DNA of 64,000 nt from Aquiluna sp. KACHI24 (lineage in GTDB: Bacteria > Actinomycetota > Actinomycetes > Actinomycetales > Microbacteriaceae). The notes beneath the pieces were generated by a model. That model did not search any database and had not been told where the DNA came from. It saw only the letters and a program-made list of their open reading frames with translations. Numbering within the stretch: the stretch's first letter is position 1; every line of letters begins with the position of its first letter. The translations under genes and the position numbers were made by a program. The DNA lies in the NCBI RefSeq assembly GCF_025997915.1, contig NZ_AP026677.1:1-64000 (forward strand), read 5' to 3'. Positions 53,800-61,917 of the stretch are shown piece by piece.

Positions 53800-55011
53800 G
53801 TGACTCAGCCGGATTACGATTTTTCGTCAACGCCGAGACCAAAGCGAAGAGGCTGGCTCAAGAAATCTCTAATTGCTATGGCCAGCGTTGTTGGTCTCGT
53901 GATTGCCCTATTGGGTGGTGGCTACGTCTACCTAACTTCAACTCTCAGTGCCTCCGGTATCGATGTGTTCTCAACCGACGGGGAGGAATATCAGCTTCCA
54001 ACTCCTGAGGAAATCAACGGCCCAATCAACGTCCTGCTCATTGGTTCTGACACTCGAGCTGGTCAGGGGTCTACCGCCTACGGCAACTCGACCGCAAACC
54101 TTGCTGACGTAATCATCTTGATTCACGTCACCGCTGACAGATCTAATGCCGTTGCCATCTCTTTCCCAAGAGACCTGATGGTTCCCCAGCCGGAGTGCAG
54201 AAACCCAGATGGCGGAGACCCATACCCAGCCAAAGACTTGGTTCAGATCAACGCGACCATGAACTCCGGTGGACCTGCCTGCACCCTGCAAACTATTCAG
54301 GCGCTAACCGGCATCAAGATTCCGTATCTCGCGATGATCGACTTCAAGGGCGTAATCGCAATGAGCGAGGTTGTCGGTGGTGTGACTGTTTGCGTTTCAG
54401 AAGACATTAGCGATGACAAGACTCAGCTCTATCTAGAGGCCGGAGAGCACACTCTCGAAGGCCAGAGCGCACTCGCGTTCCTGAGAACTCGATACGGGGT
54501 TGGAGATGGCTCCGACCTATCGCGTATTTCAAATCAACAGGTCTTTCTCTCTGCTCTGGTTAGAAAGCTAAAGAGTGAGAACGTTCTCACCAACCCATTC
54601 CAGATGTTCCGCATCGGAACCGCGGCCCTAGAAAACATGCAGCTTTCAAACTCGCTTACCAACATCGGCGTGATGCTCGGTTTGGCCCGCGAGGTGAACG
54701 ATGTTGACCTCGACATGATTACCTTCATCAAGCTCCCCGTCTACAGCATGAAGGGCGCATACTCCGGTCGAGTTGGTCTGATCGAAGATCAGGGCCAGTT
54801 CCTGTTCGAGAAAATATCGGCCGATGAACCATTGATTTTGGCCAAGGCAAACTTCGGTCAAGGAGCTGTGGTGGCCGAGGGTGAAGATGCGAGTGGCGAG
54901 AGTGCTACGACTGAAGGAAGTCAGACAGCAGTGTCAGAGAGTGAGCCTGTGGAGACTCTCCCAGAGTGGGTTCAGGGCACCAAGGCATCAGTAAAGAGCT
55001 GCTCAAAGTAG
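53800..55011 (+). CDS. LytR-CpsA-Psr (LCP) family protein
   Basis: LCP enzymes attach anionic glycopolymers to peptidoglycan. The 403-residue protein has a short cytoplasmic start, a membrane segment near residues 23-48, and an extracytoplasmic LCP domain (NVLLIGSDTRAG, VAISFPRDLMV, AFLRTRYGVGDGSDLSRISNQQVFL) with the conserved arginines and aspartates that bind the lipid pyrophosphate. A Ser/Thr/Glu-rich linker and a Lys-Ser tail close it. The start is GTG without a ribosome-binding site. It probably serves the glycan pathway of the GT4 and ligase-like genes. Confidence 0.93.
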   Translation: MTQPDYDFSSTPRPKRRGWLKKSLIAMASVVGLVIALLGGGYVYLTSTLSASGIDVFSTDGEEYQLPTPEEINGPINVLLIGSDTRAGQGSTAYGNSTANLADVIILIHVTADRSNAVAISFPRDLMVPQPECRNPDGGDPYPAKDLVQINATMNSGGPACTLQTIQALTGIKIPYLAMIDFKGVIAMSEVVGGVTVCVSEDISDDKTQLYLEAGEHTLEGQSALAFLRTRYGVGDGSDLSRISNQQVFLSALVRKLKSENVLTNPFQMFRIGTAALENMQLSNSLTNIGVMLGLAREVNDVDLDMITFIKLPVYSMKGAYSGRVGLIEDQGQFLFEKISADEPLILAKANFGQGAVVAEGEDASGESATTEGSQTAVSESEPVETLPEWVQGTKASVKSCSK

Positions 55012-55056
55012 TGGTCGAACACCAGGGAGTTTTCTTGTAGGCTTTCTAGGCACCAA

Positions 55057-55148
55057 GGAGACGTCGCATAGCCCGGTCGAGTGCGCCTCACTGCTAATGA
55101 GGTAGGGGTCTTAAAAGCCCCTCGGAGGTTCAAATCCTCTCGTCTCCG
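55057..55148 (+). tRNA. tRNA-Ser (anticodon GCT)
   Basis: The acceptor GGAGACG pairs with CGTCTCC. The anticodon stem CCTCA/TGAGG surrounds CTGCTAA with GCT at 55093-55095. The long variable arm contains GGGGTCTTAAAAGCCCC. CCA is encoded at 55149-55151. Confidence 0.95.
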
Positions 55149-55225
55149 CCAAGCACCAGGAATAAGGCCAATCTGGCCGAGTGGTAAACAGTAAACAATT
55201 TTTTGTCCGTGTTCTGTTTGCACTC

Positions 55226-55239
55226 TGAAAGCGTTTTCT
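55226..55239. promoter_or_regulatory. LacI-family-like operator upstream of tctC
   Basis: TGAAAGCGTTTTCT is close to the TGAAAACGTTTTCA type of LacI/CcpA operator and shares TGAAAGCG with the site at 20663. It lies about 205 bp before tctC, near possible promoter elements. Pattern-based only. Confidence 0.35.
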
Positions 55240-55386
55240 ACTACAGTCCCCATTACTGAGGGAGTATTCCTAGGCAACCAGTTCGTCATCACGGCCCAAA
55301 AGCCCGGATTGGTTGGTCACCCAAAAAGTGGCGGGAGAGACTCAGTCTTCGGTTGACAATGGGGTTAGCTGATTGACGATCCCCTC

Positions 55387-55440
55387 GTCCTCCGAAGCCG
55401 ATTTCCAAACGGGAAATCGTCCCACTTTTATTTGGAGGAC
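55387..55440 (+). promoter_or_regulatory. SD-sequestering leader structure of tctC
   Basis: GTCCTCCGAA (55387-55396) can pair with TTTGGAGGAC (55431-55440), a 10-bp stem with one G-U pair that hides the whole GGAGG ribosome-binding site. Inside it, CGATTTCC (55399-55406) and GGAAATCG (55412-55419) form a perfect 8-bp hairpin. The start GTG lies five bases beyond. A TTGACA at 55353-55358 marks a possible promoter just upstream. Confidence 0.7.
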
Positions 55441-55445
55441 AAATA

Positions 55446-56567
55446 GTGAAGAAGATTGCTATCGCAGCAACGACGCTGGCGTTGGTTGCTTCTACCATCA
55501 CCCTGGCCCCAGCGGCCAATGCAAACACCCGCGCTGAGAATGCACGCTACGGTCTAGCCTGTGCAACTTCAGGTCAGGTAGCTGCAAAGCGTGGTGCTGA
55601 CGGTAGTGACCTTATTTGTAAGGTCGCACCGCAGGGAAGCTTCAAGGGCAAGCGCGTTTGGCAGTATGCCAAGTGGCCAACCCTAAAGGGCATGGATGTA
55701 CTAGTTCCAGCAGGTGCCGGTGGTGGCTATGACACCACTGCTCGTCGCATGATGGAGTCGATGAAGGCCGAGGGTGTTCTACTCGCTGACGCCACCTACC
55801 GCAACCTGCCAGGCGCCGGTGGAACTACTGGTCTATCGAGCTTCCTGAACAACGACACCGGTAAGGCCGGCAAGATGTTGGTCATGGGCTTCGCTTTGGT
55901 TGGTGGAGTTCAGTCAACCAAGGTTTCGTTCAAGAACTCTGACACCGTTGCAGCTGCTCGCCTGATGGGTGAGTACGAGGTTGTAGTTGTGCCTGCAAAC
56001 TCCCCATACAAGACCCTTCAGGATCTAGTTAAGGACATCAAGGCCAAGAAGACTGCACTGCCAATCGCTGGTGGAAACCTCGGTGGTATTGACCACTACA
56101 CCGCAGTTCAGATGTACGAGAGCATCGGTCTATCGATCAAGGACCTCAACTACATCGTTTACTCCGGTGGTGCTCAGGTAACCACGTCGCTACTGAACGG
56201 AACCGCCAAGGCCGGTATCTCCGGTTGGGGTGAGTTCCAGGCTCAGGTAGAGGCAGGAACCCTTCGTCTATTGGGCATCAGCTCCGCAAAGCGCGTTGCT
56301 GCTATCCCAACCAAGACCTTCACCGAGCAGGGCGTCAAGATGGTATCCGTGAACTGGAGAGGCTTCATGCTTCCAAAGGGAACCAGCGATGCTGACCGCA
56401 ACCTAGTGATCCGTGCCCTTGACGTTGCCCGCAATGGTGACGCCTGGAAGGCCAACCTCAAGAAGTACGTCTGGAGCAACAACTGGCTAGCCGGTAAGGA
56501 CTACCAGAGCTGGCTTGAGGGTGAAGAGGCCAAGATCAAGAAGCTATACACCGACCTAGGACTCTAG
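55446..56567 (+). CDS. tctC: Tripartite tricarboxylate transporter substrate-binding protein
   Basis: The 373-residue protein is the TctC component that captures a carboxylate outside the cell. A signal peptide (KKIAIAATTLALVASTITLAPAANA, in two parts) is followed by an extra segment with two cysteines (near residues 37 and 58) before the TctC fold begins at MDVLVPAGAGGGYDTTARRMME. Later motifs include NLPGAGGTTGLSSF. GTG is preceded by GGAGG, which the leader can hide. It is the first gene of a tctC-tctB-tctA-MFS operon. Confidence 0.93.
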   Translation: MKKIAIAATTLALVASTITLAPAANANTRAENARYGLACATSGQVAAKRGADGSDLICKVAPQGSFKGKRVWQYAKWPTLKGMDVLVPAGAGGGYDTTARRMMESMKAEGVLLADATYRNLPGAGGTTGLSSFLNNDTGKAGKMLVMGFALVGGVQSTKVSFKNSDTVAAARLMGEYEVVVVPANSPYKTLQDLVKDIKAKKTALPIAGGNLGGIDHYTAVQMYESIGLSIKDLNYIVYSGGAQVTTSLLNGTAKAGISGWGEFQAQVEAGTLRLLGISSAKRVAAIPTKTFTEQGVKMVSVNWRGFMLPKGTSDADRNLVIRALDVARNGDAWKANLKKYVWSNNWLAGKDYQSWLEGEEAKIKKLYTDLGL

Positions 56568-56571
56568 TTCT

Positions 56572-57102
56572 GTGACCCAAGCTTCAAAGAAGGTAGCAAA
56601 GGGGGAGCTGGTATTTACCAGCTTCCTCTTTGCAACTTCAATCGTTGTATTAGTTGACACCACCAACATGGTTGAGTCCAACGCAGTTGGATTCGTGGGA
56701 CCGAAGGTCTTTGCCTACATCGTTGGTGGTTTGATGTTCTTCCTCTCCGCTCTGCAGCTGATCTTGGTCTTGCGCGGTGCGAAGGGTGAGCCTGAGGGTA
56801 TTGAGGCTGGAACTCAATCCGATAAGGCCAACTGGAAATCCTTTGGAATCGTGGTCCTCGCTCTCGCGCTTTATGCAGCGCTGATTGAGCTTTTGGGCTT
56901 CTTGGTCATGGGACCAGTTCTCTACTTTTTGGTAGGTAAAGCAATTGGGGTGAAGCGCAATGTCACTTTGGCAATTGTTGCTTTCATCGTAAGCGTGGTG
57001 GTCTTCATAGGATTCACGCAAGGACTACAGCTTTATCTCCCACTTGGATTTGACTTCCTAATCCCAACCCCAACTGAGACCGTTGAGGATGGTGGTTGGT
57101 AA
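56572..57102 (+). CDS. tctB: Tripartite tricarboxylate transporter small membrane subunit
   Basis: The 176-residue protein has four predicted membrane segments and an Asp/Glu/Gly-rich loop between the second and third, as in TctB. It pairs with the large TctA permease in the membrane. GTG at 56572 is four bases after the tctC stop, and its stop codon overlaps the tctA ATG (TAATG), so translation is coupled. Confidence 0.9.
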   Translation: MTQASKKVAKGELVFTSFLFATSIVVLVDTTNMVESNAVGFVGPKVFAYIVGGLMFFLSALQLILVLRGAKGEPEGIEAGTQSDKANWKSFGIVVLALALYAALIELLGFLVMGPVLYFLVGKAIGVKRNVTLAIVAFIVSVVVFIGFTQGLQLYLPLGFDFLIPTPTETVEDGGW

Positions 57103-58592
57103 TGGATTTCGCAAACTTTGCTGAAGGCTTTGCCGCCTCGCTAACTCTGACGAACCTGATGTTTGGTTTGTTGGGAACAATCTTGGGAACCCTGGTGGGT
57201 GTGCTGCCGGGCATTGGGCCGGCGCTCGCGATCTCACTGCTATTGCCAGTGACTCTGACGGTTGATCCAACCGCAGCCCTGATCATGTTCGGCGCCATCT
57301 ACTACGGAACCATGTTTGGTGGTTCAACCACTTCGATCCTTTTGAATGCGCCTGGAGAGTCTGGGTCTGTGATGACCACCCTCGAAGGCAACAAGATGGC
57401 ACGCAACGGCCGCGCGGGTGCCGCGCTGGCAACAGCCGCCATAGGTTCCTTTGTGGCGGGTGCGATCGCAACCGGAATCGTTGCGATGGCATCTCCTGCG
57501 ATTGCATGGATCGGTGTTCGCATGACTCCGGCCGACTTCTTCGCAATGATGGTCTTGGCATTTGGAACTGTTGGTGCTGTTCTGGGTCAGTCAGTAATCC
57601 GAGGCCTGCTTTCACTCAGCATGGGTCTAGTGCTCGGCCTTATTGGATTGGATCTACAGACCGGTGCAGCTCGTTTGACCTTCGATGTACCAAAGATGAC
57701 CGATGGCATTGAGACTGTGGTCTTAATCGTCTCGCTCTTTGCACTTGGAGAAGTTCTATACGTTGCGCTTTATGGTCGGCTCAGTCCAATCGATCGAAAT
57801 GCATTCAAGGGCTTTGCCACCATGACCAAGTCCGACTGGAAACGATCATGGGGACCTTGGTTGCGTGGAACCGCAATTGGTTTCCCGACCGGTGTATTGC
57901 CAGCTGGAGGATCTGAACTTCCAACCTTCTTGAGCTACAGCCTTGAAAAGCGTCTTGCAAGAAAGAAGCACGACGAGTTTGGTAAGGGTGCAATTGAGGG
58001 TGTTGCAGGTCCTGAGGCGGCCAACAATGCGAACGCTGCGGGTGCGATGGTGCCACTGCTGGCACTAGGCCTTCCGACCAGCGCAACCGCTGCTGTGATG
58101 CTCGCTGCTTTCCAGCAGTTCGACATTAAGCCTGGGCCACTACTGTTCACCGATCAGCCGGTGTTGGTTTGGACTTTGATCGCATCGCTCTTTATTGGAA
58201 ACCTGCTGCTCTTGGTTCTAAATCTGCCGCTTGCTGGAGTTTGGGCCAAGATGCTTTTGATTCCTGCCCCTTACCTTTATGGCGGCATCGTGCTGTTCGC
58301 CTTGGTGGGTGCATATGTCCTCAATGGCGATACTTGGGAGATCTGGGTTGCTCTCGTGATTGGTTTACTCGGCCTTCTGTTCCGAAGATTCGGTTATCCG
58401 GTAACACCTTTGATTCTTGGTGTGATCCTGGGGCCAATGGCAGAGCAGGAGTTCAGAAGAGCACTGCAGGCATCTGCCGGTGATCCAAGCATCTTGATTG
58501 CAACCCCGTTCTCAGTGACTGTTTACGTGTTGCTTGCGATCGTGATTGCAATTCCAAAGCTCTATGCACTTTGGAAAAACAAGATCGCATAA
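57102..58592 (+). CDS. tctA: Tripartite tricarboxylate transporter large membrane subunit
   Basis: The 496-residue permease has about twelve membrane segments and the TctA signatures [41 protein letters not shown] near residue 70, and [23 protein letters not shown] in the second half. It moves the carboxylate with cations. ATG at 57102 overlaps the tctB stop by one base. The MFS gene follows immediately after its stop. Confidence 0.95.
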   Translation: MDFANFAEGFAASLTLTNLMFGLLGTILGTLVGVLPGIGPALAISLLLPVTLTVDPTAALIMFGAIYYGTMFGGSTTSILLNAPGESGSVMTTLEGNKMARNGRAGAALATAAIGSFVAGAIATGIVAMASPAIAWIGVRMTPADFFAMMVLAFGTVGAVLGQSVIRGLLSLSMGLVLGLIGLDLQTGAARLTFDVPKMTDGIETVVLIVSLFALGEVLYVALYGRLSPIDRNAFKGFATMTKSDWKRSWGPWLRGTAIGFPTGVLPAGGSELPTFLSYSLEKRLARKKHDEFGKGAIEGVAGPEAANNANAAGAMVPLLALGLPTSATAAVMLAAFQQFDIKPGPLLFTDQPVLVWTLIASLFIGNLLLLVLNLPLAGVWAKMLLIPAPYLYGGIVLFALVGAYVLNGDTWEIWVALVIGLLGLLFRRFGYPVTPLILGVILGPMAEQEFRRALQASAGDPSILIATPFSVTVYVLLAIVIAIPKLYALWKNKIA

Positions 58593-59762
58593 ATGAAGGC
58601 TGCAAGAACGAGCGATAGCCGCTGGCTATTGCTCGTTTTGCTTAACTCGGGGTTTATTCAAGCCGGCGTTTATGTCGTTAGGCCAATGATCACCTATCGA
58701 GCCGTGGACCTTGGAGCGGATGCGACACTGGTGGGTTTAGTGGGATCGGCCTTTGCACTTGCCCCGCTGCTATTTGCAATCGTCATGGGCAAGTGGGTTG
58801 ATAAAGGTCGTGACGGCACCGCGTTAGTGGTTGGTTCGGGTGTCTCACTGGCTGTGACGCTGGGGCTTATCTTCTTCGAGTCATTTTCGTTTTTATTTAT
58901 CGCGATGCCGCTTCTGGGTATTGGCCACCTGTTTGCCATGCTCGGTGGTCAAACCATGATTGCCAATCGCTCGGCGGATCCAAAGTATGAGCGAAATTTT
59001 GGACTGCTCACTTTCTATGCATCGGTTGGCCACGCGGTTGGACCTTTCTTTGGTGGGGTCTTGGCAGATCGAGGAGGAGTCGAAGTTGATGTCAACGCCG
59101 CGCTTTGGTTTGCGATCGCACTATTTGTCGGTGCAGCTCTGAGTGTGATCTCGATGTTTCGAAAAACCCTTAAAGTTCACATCGGGGCATCGCTTGATGC
59201 TGGTGCAGTGCGCAAGGTGCTGGCCGTGAAGGGCTATAAGTCGGCGATCTTTGTTGCTGGTTCTTCCACTGCGGTGGTGGATGTGATGCTGATCTTTTTG
59301 CCTCTTTTAGGAAGGCAGCTTGGCTTTGGCTCAACCCAGATCGGAATTTTGTTGGCAGTCAGGGCACTGGCCTCGATGGGTGTCAGGGTTGTGCTCGGCC
59401 GAATAAGCGATCGATTCGGGATGAAGCGCATCTTGAACACAGGGGCGCTCGTGACGCTACTTGGGGTGATTGCGATTGCCTTTGTAACCGACTTCTATCT
59501 GCTTGCCCTTGTGATAGCGATCACAGGGTTTGCTATGGGAATTGGACAGCCGGCAACTATGGCGTGGGTTTCTCGAATCTCGGACCCCGATCACCGCGGC
59601 CTCGCAATCTCGATTCGACTCACCTCAAATCGTCTCGGTCAGGTTGTGGTTCCAGCGGTGGCGGGTTCGATAGCAACTGCTGGCCTGGGGTCAGTCTTTT
59701 TCCTTTTGGCCGCGCTGCAGGCTGCGTCAATTGCGGTTACGAACAGAGCGCTCAAGACCTGA
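58593..59762 (+). CDS. MFS transporter, 12 membrane segments
   Basis: The 389-residue protein has about twelve membrane segments and an MFS motif VMGKWVDKGRDGTAL near residue 70 and another (VVLGRISDRFGMKR) in the second half. It starts in the codon after the tctA stop, so it is surely in the tct operon. Its substrate may be related to the carboxylate or to a metabolite derived from it. The specific transport direction is not visible. Confidence 0.88.
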   Translation: MKAARTSDSRWLLLVLLNSGFIQAGVYVVRPMITYRAVDLGADATLVGLVGSAFALAPLLFAIVMGKWVDKGRDGTALVVGSGVSLAVTLGLIFFESFSFLFIAMPLLGIGHLFAMLGGQTMIANRSADPKYERNFGLLTFYASVGHAVGPFFGGVLADRGGVEVDVNAALWFAIALFVGAALSVISMFRKTLKVHIGASLDAGAVRKVLAVKGYKSAIFVAGSSTAVVDVMLIFLPLLGRQLGFGSTQIGILLAVRALASMGVRVVLGRISDRFGMKRILNTGALVTLLGVIAIAFVTDFYLLALVIAITGFAMGIGQPATMAWVSRISDPDHRGLAISIRLTSNRLGQVVVPAVAGSIATAGLGSVFFLLAALQAASIAVTNRALKT

Positions 59763-59811
59763 TTTAGCGCAACCTGGGATTCAGGGTTAGCATTGGGAAA
59801 CATTTGAAAGC

Positions 59812-61065
59812 TTGATCGTGGGGGACGAGAGAGGAGGAGTCGGTAATCCGAGCTATCGCTCGTCCGCACCTTCGATGAAAAAGACTCTCAAACTCATTTC
59901 GTTTTGGTTCCTCATCCCGATTCTCGCCCTTGCTGTCACAGCATTCTCCTTGACTCTCGTGGTCAGGTATCCAAACCCTGTTGCTGCCTACCAGCTCGCG
60001 CAGAGTGTGCCATCTGAGCAACCTGAGCTGATGCCCACCCATGTGATTCCAGCCTCGGTTTTGCCGCATGAGTGGGAGGTTGCGACCGAATCAGAGGTGC
60101 TGCCCGAAACCTTCGAGTTTGAAGGCGAAAGTTATGTGGTCGATGACCTGCTCAGGGCAACTGCCACCAAGGCGTTTTTGGTAATTCGAGACGGTGTAAT
60201 CACCTATGAGAAGTACTCAGAGGACTTTTCACAAAATGAGCTCATCAACACAATGAGCATCGGCAAGACCATGGTTGGCATGGCGATCGGAAACCTGATA
60301 GCCGATGGTCTGATTCGTGAGCAAGAACCGGTCACAACCTACCTACCTCAATATGCATTTGTTGAGGGTCTAGATCAAGTCACCATCAAACATCTTTTGG
60401 ACATGCAGTCCTGCATCGGAATTGATGAGGATTACCCCTCCGGTCCTGCCGGTTGGGGGTACCCAGTGGCTCAGATGTTCGCCACCACCGACATGGACTT
60501 TGTCTTAACGAACAATCTGAAGGTGGTTTGCGAACCGGGTAGCGAGGAATACGAGTACCGCTCTGTGAACACCCAGCTGTTGGGCATGGTTGTAACCCAG
60601 GTTTCTGGAATGTCACTGTCTAACTACTTTGGCTCCAGCGTTTGGGAGCGCGTTGGCGCAGCCAACGATGCCAGCTGGGCAGTTGATCGTGAGGGTGGCT
60701 GGGAGAAGTCGTTCTGTTGCTTCAATGTCACCGCTCGGGATCTCGCCTTGGTTGGTGGAGTGTTTCTAAATGAGGGCAGAGCTGCATTCGGTCCACAAGC
60801 TGGGGCGAGGGTCATTAGTGAGGACTGGCATGCACGCATGACCACCCCGGCCAAGGTTTGGTTTGGCGGGTTTGGTTCCGAGCGCTTTGGGGCAAACATG
60901 TGGCACCGGCCAAATGGCAGTTACCTGACCCAGGGTTATCGCGGCCAGTTCATGCTCATGAACCCAAAGACCAACACCATCATCGTCAAGCTCTCGGATG
61001 ATGTTGAAAATAACTACTACGACCAGGTGCTTACCCTGCTCGATCTGATCTCTGCACAGCAGTAA
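59812..61065 (+). CDS. Beta-lactamase-fold serine hydrolase
   Basis: The 417-residue frame encodes a membrane-anchored beta-lactamase/DD-peptidase-like enzyme. The catalytic pair is seen in NTMSIGKTMVGMAIG, the tyrosine in YRSVNTQLLGMV, and the third motif in HRPNGSYLTQGYRGQ. It may be a D-aminopeptidase or esterase. The start may be TTG 59812 or ATG 59875, since the hydrophobic anchor begins right after MKKTLK. No ribosome-binding site decides. It follows the tct operon by about 50 bp. Confidence 0.85.
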   Translation: MIVGDERGGVGNPSYRSSAPSMKKTLKLISFWFLIPILALAVTAFSLTLVVRYPNPVAAYQLAQSVPSEQPELMPTHVIPASVLPHEWEVATESEVLPETFEFEGESYVVDDLLRATATKAFLVIRDGVITYEKYSEDFSQNELINTMSIGKTMVGMAIGNLIADGLIREQEPVTTYLPQYAFVEGLDQVTIKHLLDMQSCIGIDEDYPSGPAGWGYPVAQMFATTDMDFVLTNNLKVVCEPGSEEYEYRSVNTQLLGMVVTQVSGMSLSNYFGSSVWERVGAANDASWAVDREGGWEKSFCCFNVTARDLALVGGVFLNEGRAAFGPQAGARVISEDWHARMTTPAKVWFGGFGSERFGANMWHRPNGSYLTQGYRGQFMLMNPKTNTIIVKLSDDVENNYYDQVLTLLDLISAQQ

Positions 61066-61119
61066 ATCGGGACTTTAGTTCTTGGATGGTTTTGCGCTAG
61101 ACTCTTCCATCGTTGCCCA

Positions 61120-61192
61120 GCGCTCGTAGCTCAACGGATAGAGCATCTGACTACGGATCAGAAGGTTGGGGGTTCGAGTCCCTCCGAGCGCG
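61120..61192 (+). tRNA. tRNA-Arg (anticodon ACG)
   Basis: The acceptor GCGCTCG pairs with CGAGCGC. The anticodon stem TCTGA/TCAGA surrounds CTACGGA with ACG at 61153-61155. The T-arm is GGGGGTTCGAGTCCCTC. The discriminator is G and CCA is not encoded. tRNA-Arg genes are common integration sites, and a gene-poor stretch follows. Confidence 0.96.
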
Positions 61193-61197
61193 CTGAG

Positions 61198-61232
61198 ATG
61201 ACGCGGTTTTCACGGCCGCGTCATTTCTCTTT
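61198..61232 (+). terminator. Intrinsic terminator after tRNA-Arg
   Basis: ATGACGCGG (61198-61206) and CCGCGTCAT (61216-61224) form a 9-bp stem with a nine-base loop, followed by TTCTCTTT. Confidence 0.8.
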
Positions 61233-61326
61233 CCGGATTATTCCTTTAGGTTCCGTTCCGCTTGGATTCGAATCAGTATCAGTCGAAATTAGCAGCCTGG
61301 CCATGCAGACATCCCTGCCACTCTGA

Positions 61327-61575
61327 AAACTCTCTGAATCCACCCTTCGCGACGGCGACCTACAGTTCGGCCATGAATTTGGAATCAAAGCTGATCTCCA
61401 TGCCAAATTCCTGATTGATTTAGACGATGGTCGCCAATTGGCGCTGTCGCTTTCAACCTCGGCTCTGCTGGAGGCAGTCTTGCACGTTGCAGCCAAAGGC
61501 GAATCAATCACCTTTACGACCCTTCCTGTCGAAATGACAATAGCCGCCGCAGCCGTCTCGCTTTGGGGTTTCTAG
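61327..61575 (+). pseudogene. Open frame without a start codon, probable decayed gene (part 1)
   Basis: An 82-codon frame is open between the TGA at 61324 and the TAG at 61573. It reads like a real protein (FGHEFGIKADLHAKFLID, then LALSLSTSALLEAVLHVAAKG) and ends AAAAVSLWGF. There is no usable ATG, GTG or TTG near its start, so it may be truncated. The next frame is open from 61544, so a frameshift between 61544 and 61575 would join this to the downstream frame. No family was recognised. Confidence 0.4.
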
Positions 61576-61660
61576 ACCGAACCCCAAGAAGCGAATTAGC
61601 GATAAGGGAATTCCAGCACATAAGGTTGGCTCTCACACTAGGTCAAAGACTGAGGACCTA

Positions 61661-61888
61661 GTGAAATTCAAAGTCTGTCAAAATGCAAAGCAGAGGAGTG
61701 TATTTTCCGAGCTTCGTGAGATGCCTGAGGCCCTCAAGTAGATGGAAGTGCAAGGGGTTCTTCTTGATGACAACAGCTTGGTCTCGACGACTCTTGGAGA
61801 CTGGTCTTTCATGATTCGTTCGGAAACTGGAGCGAACATGCTCGCATTGATAACTTCCGAACATATTTATGAGATGTTCGATAGGTAG
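61661..61888 (+). pseudogene. Open frame interrupted by an in-frame TAG, probable decayed gene (part 2)
   Basis: From GTG 61661 the frame reads VKFKVCQNAKQRSVFSELRE and so on to a TAG at 61739, and the same frame goes on directly with ATG 61742 for 48 more codons (MEVQGVLLDDNSLVSTTLGD, then WSFMIRSETG) to TAG at 61886. Either a nonsense mutation split one gene, or a 48-residue protein starts at 61742. Relation to the upstream open frame is an inference. No homology was recognised. Confidence 0.4.
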
Positions 61889-61917
61889 AATCTCAACATT
61901 TGTAACGGGGGTAAAAA

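Noticed and set aside
55166-55191. tRNA-like stretch GGCCAATCTGGCCGAGTGG after tRNA-Ser
   Set aside because: The D-arm-like part resembles a tRNA start, but no anticodon stem, T-arm or acceptor partner follows. It may be a small relic; it is not a tRNA gene.
61221-61511. A 96-residue minus-strand frame downstream of tRNA-Arg
   Set aside because: It is Ser/Arg-rich, without a ribosome-binding site, and mirrors the more protein-like plus-strand frame at 61327-61575.
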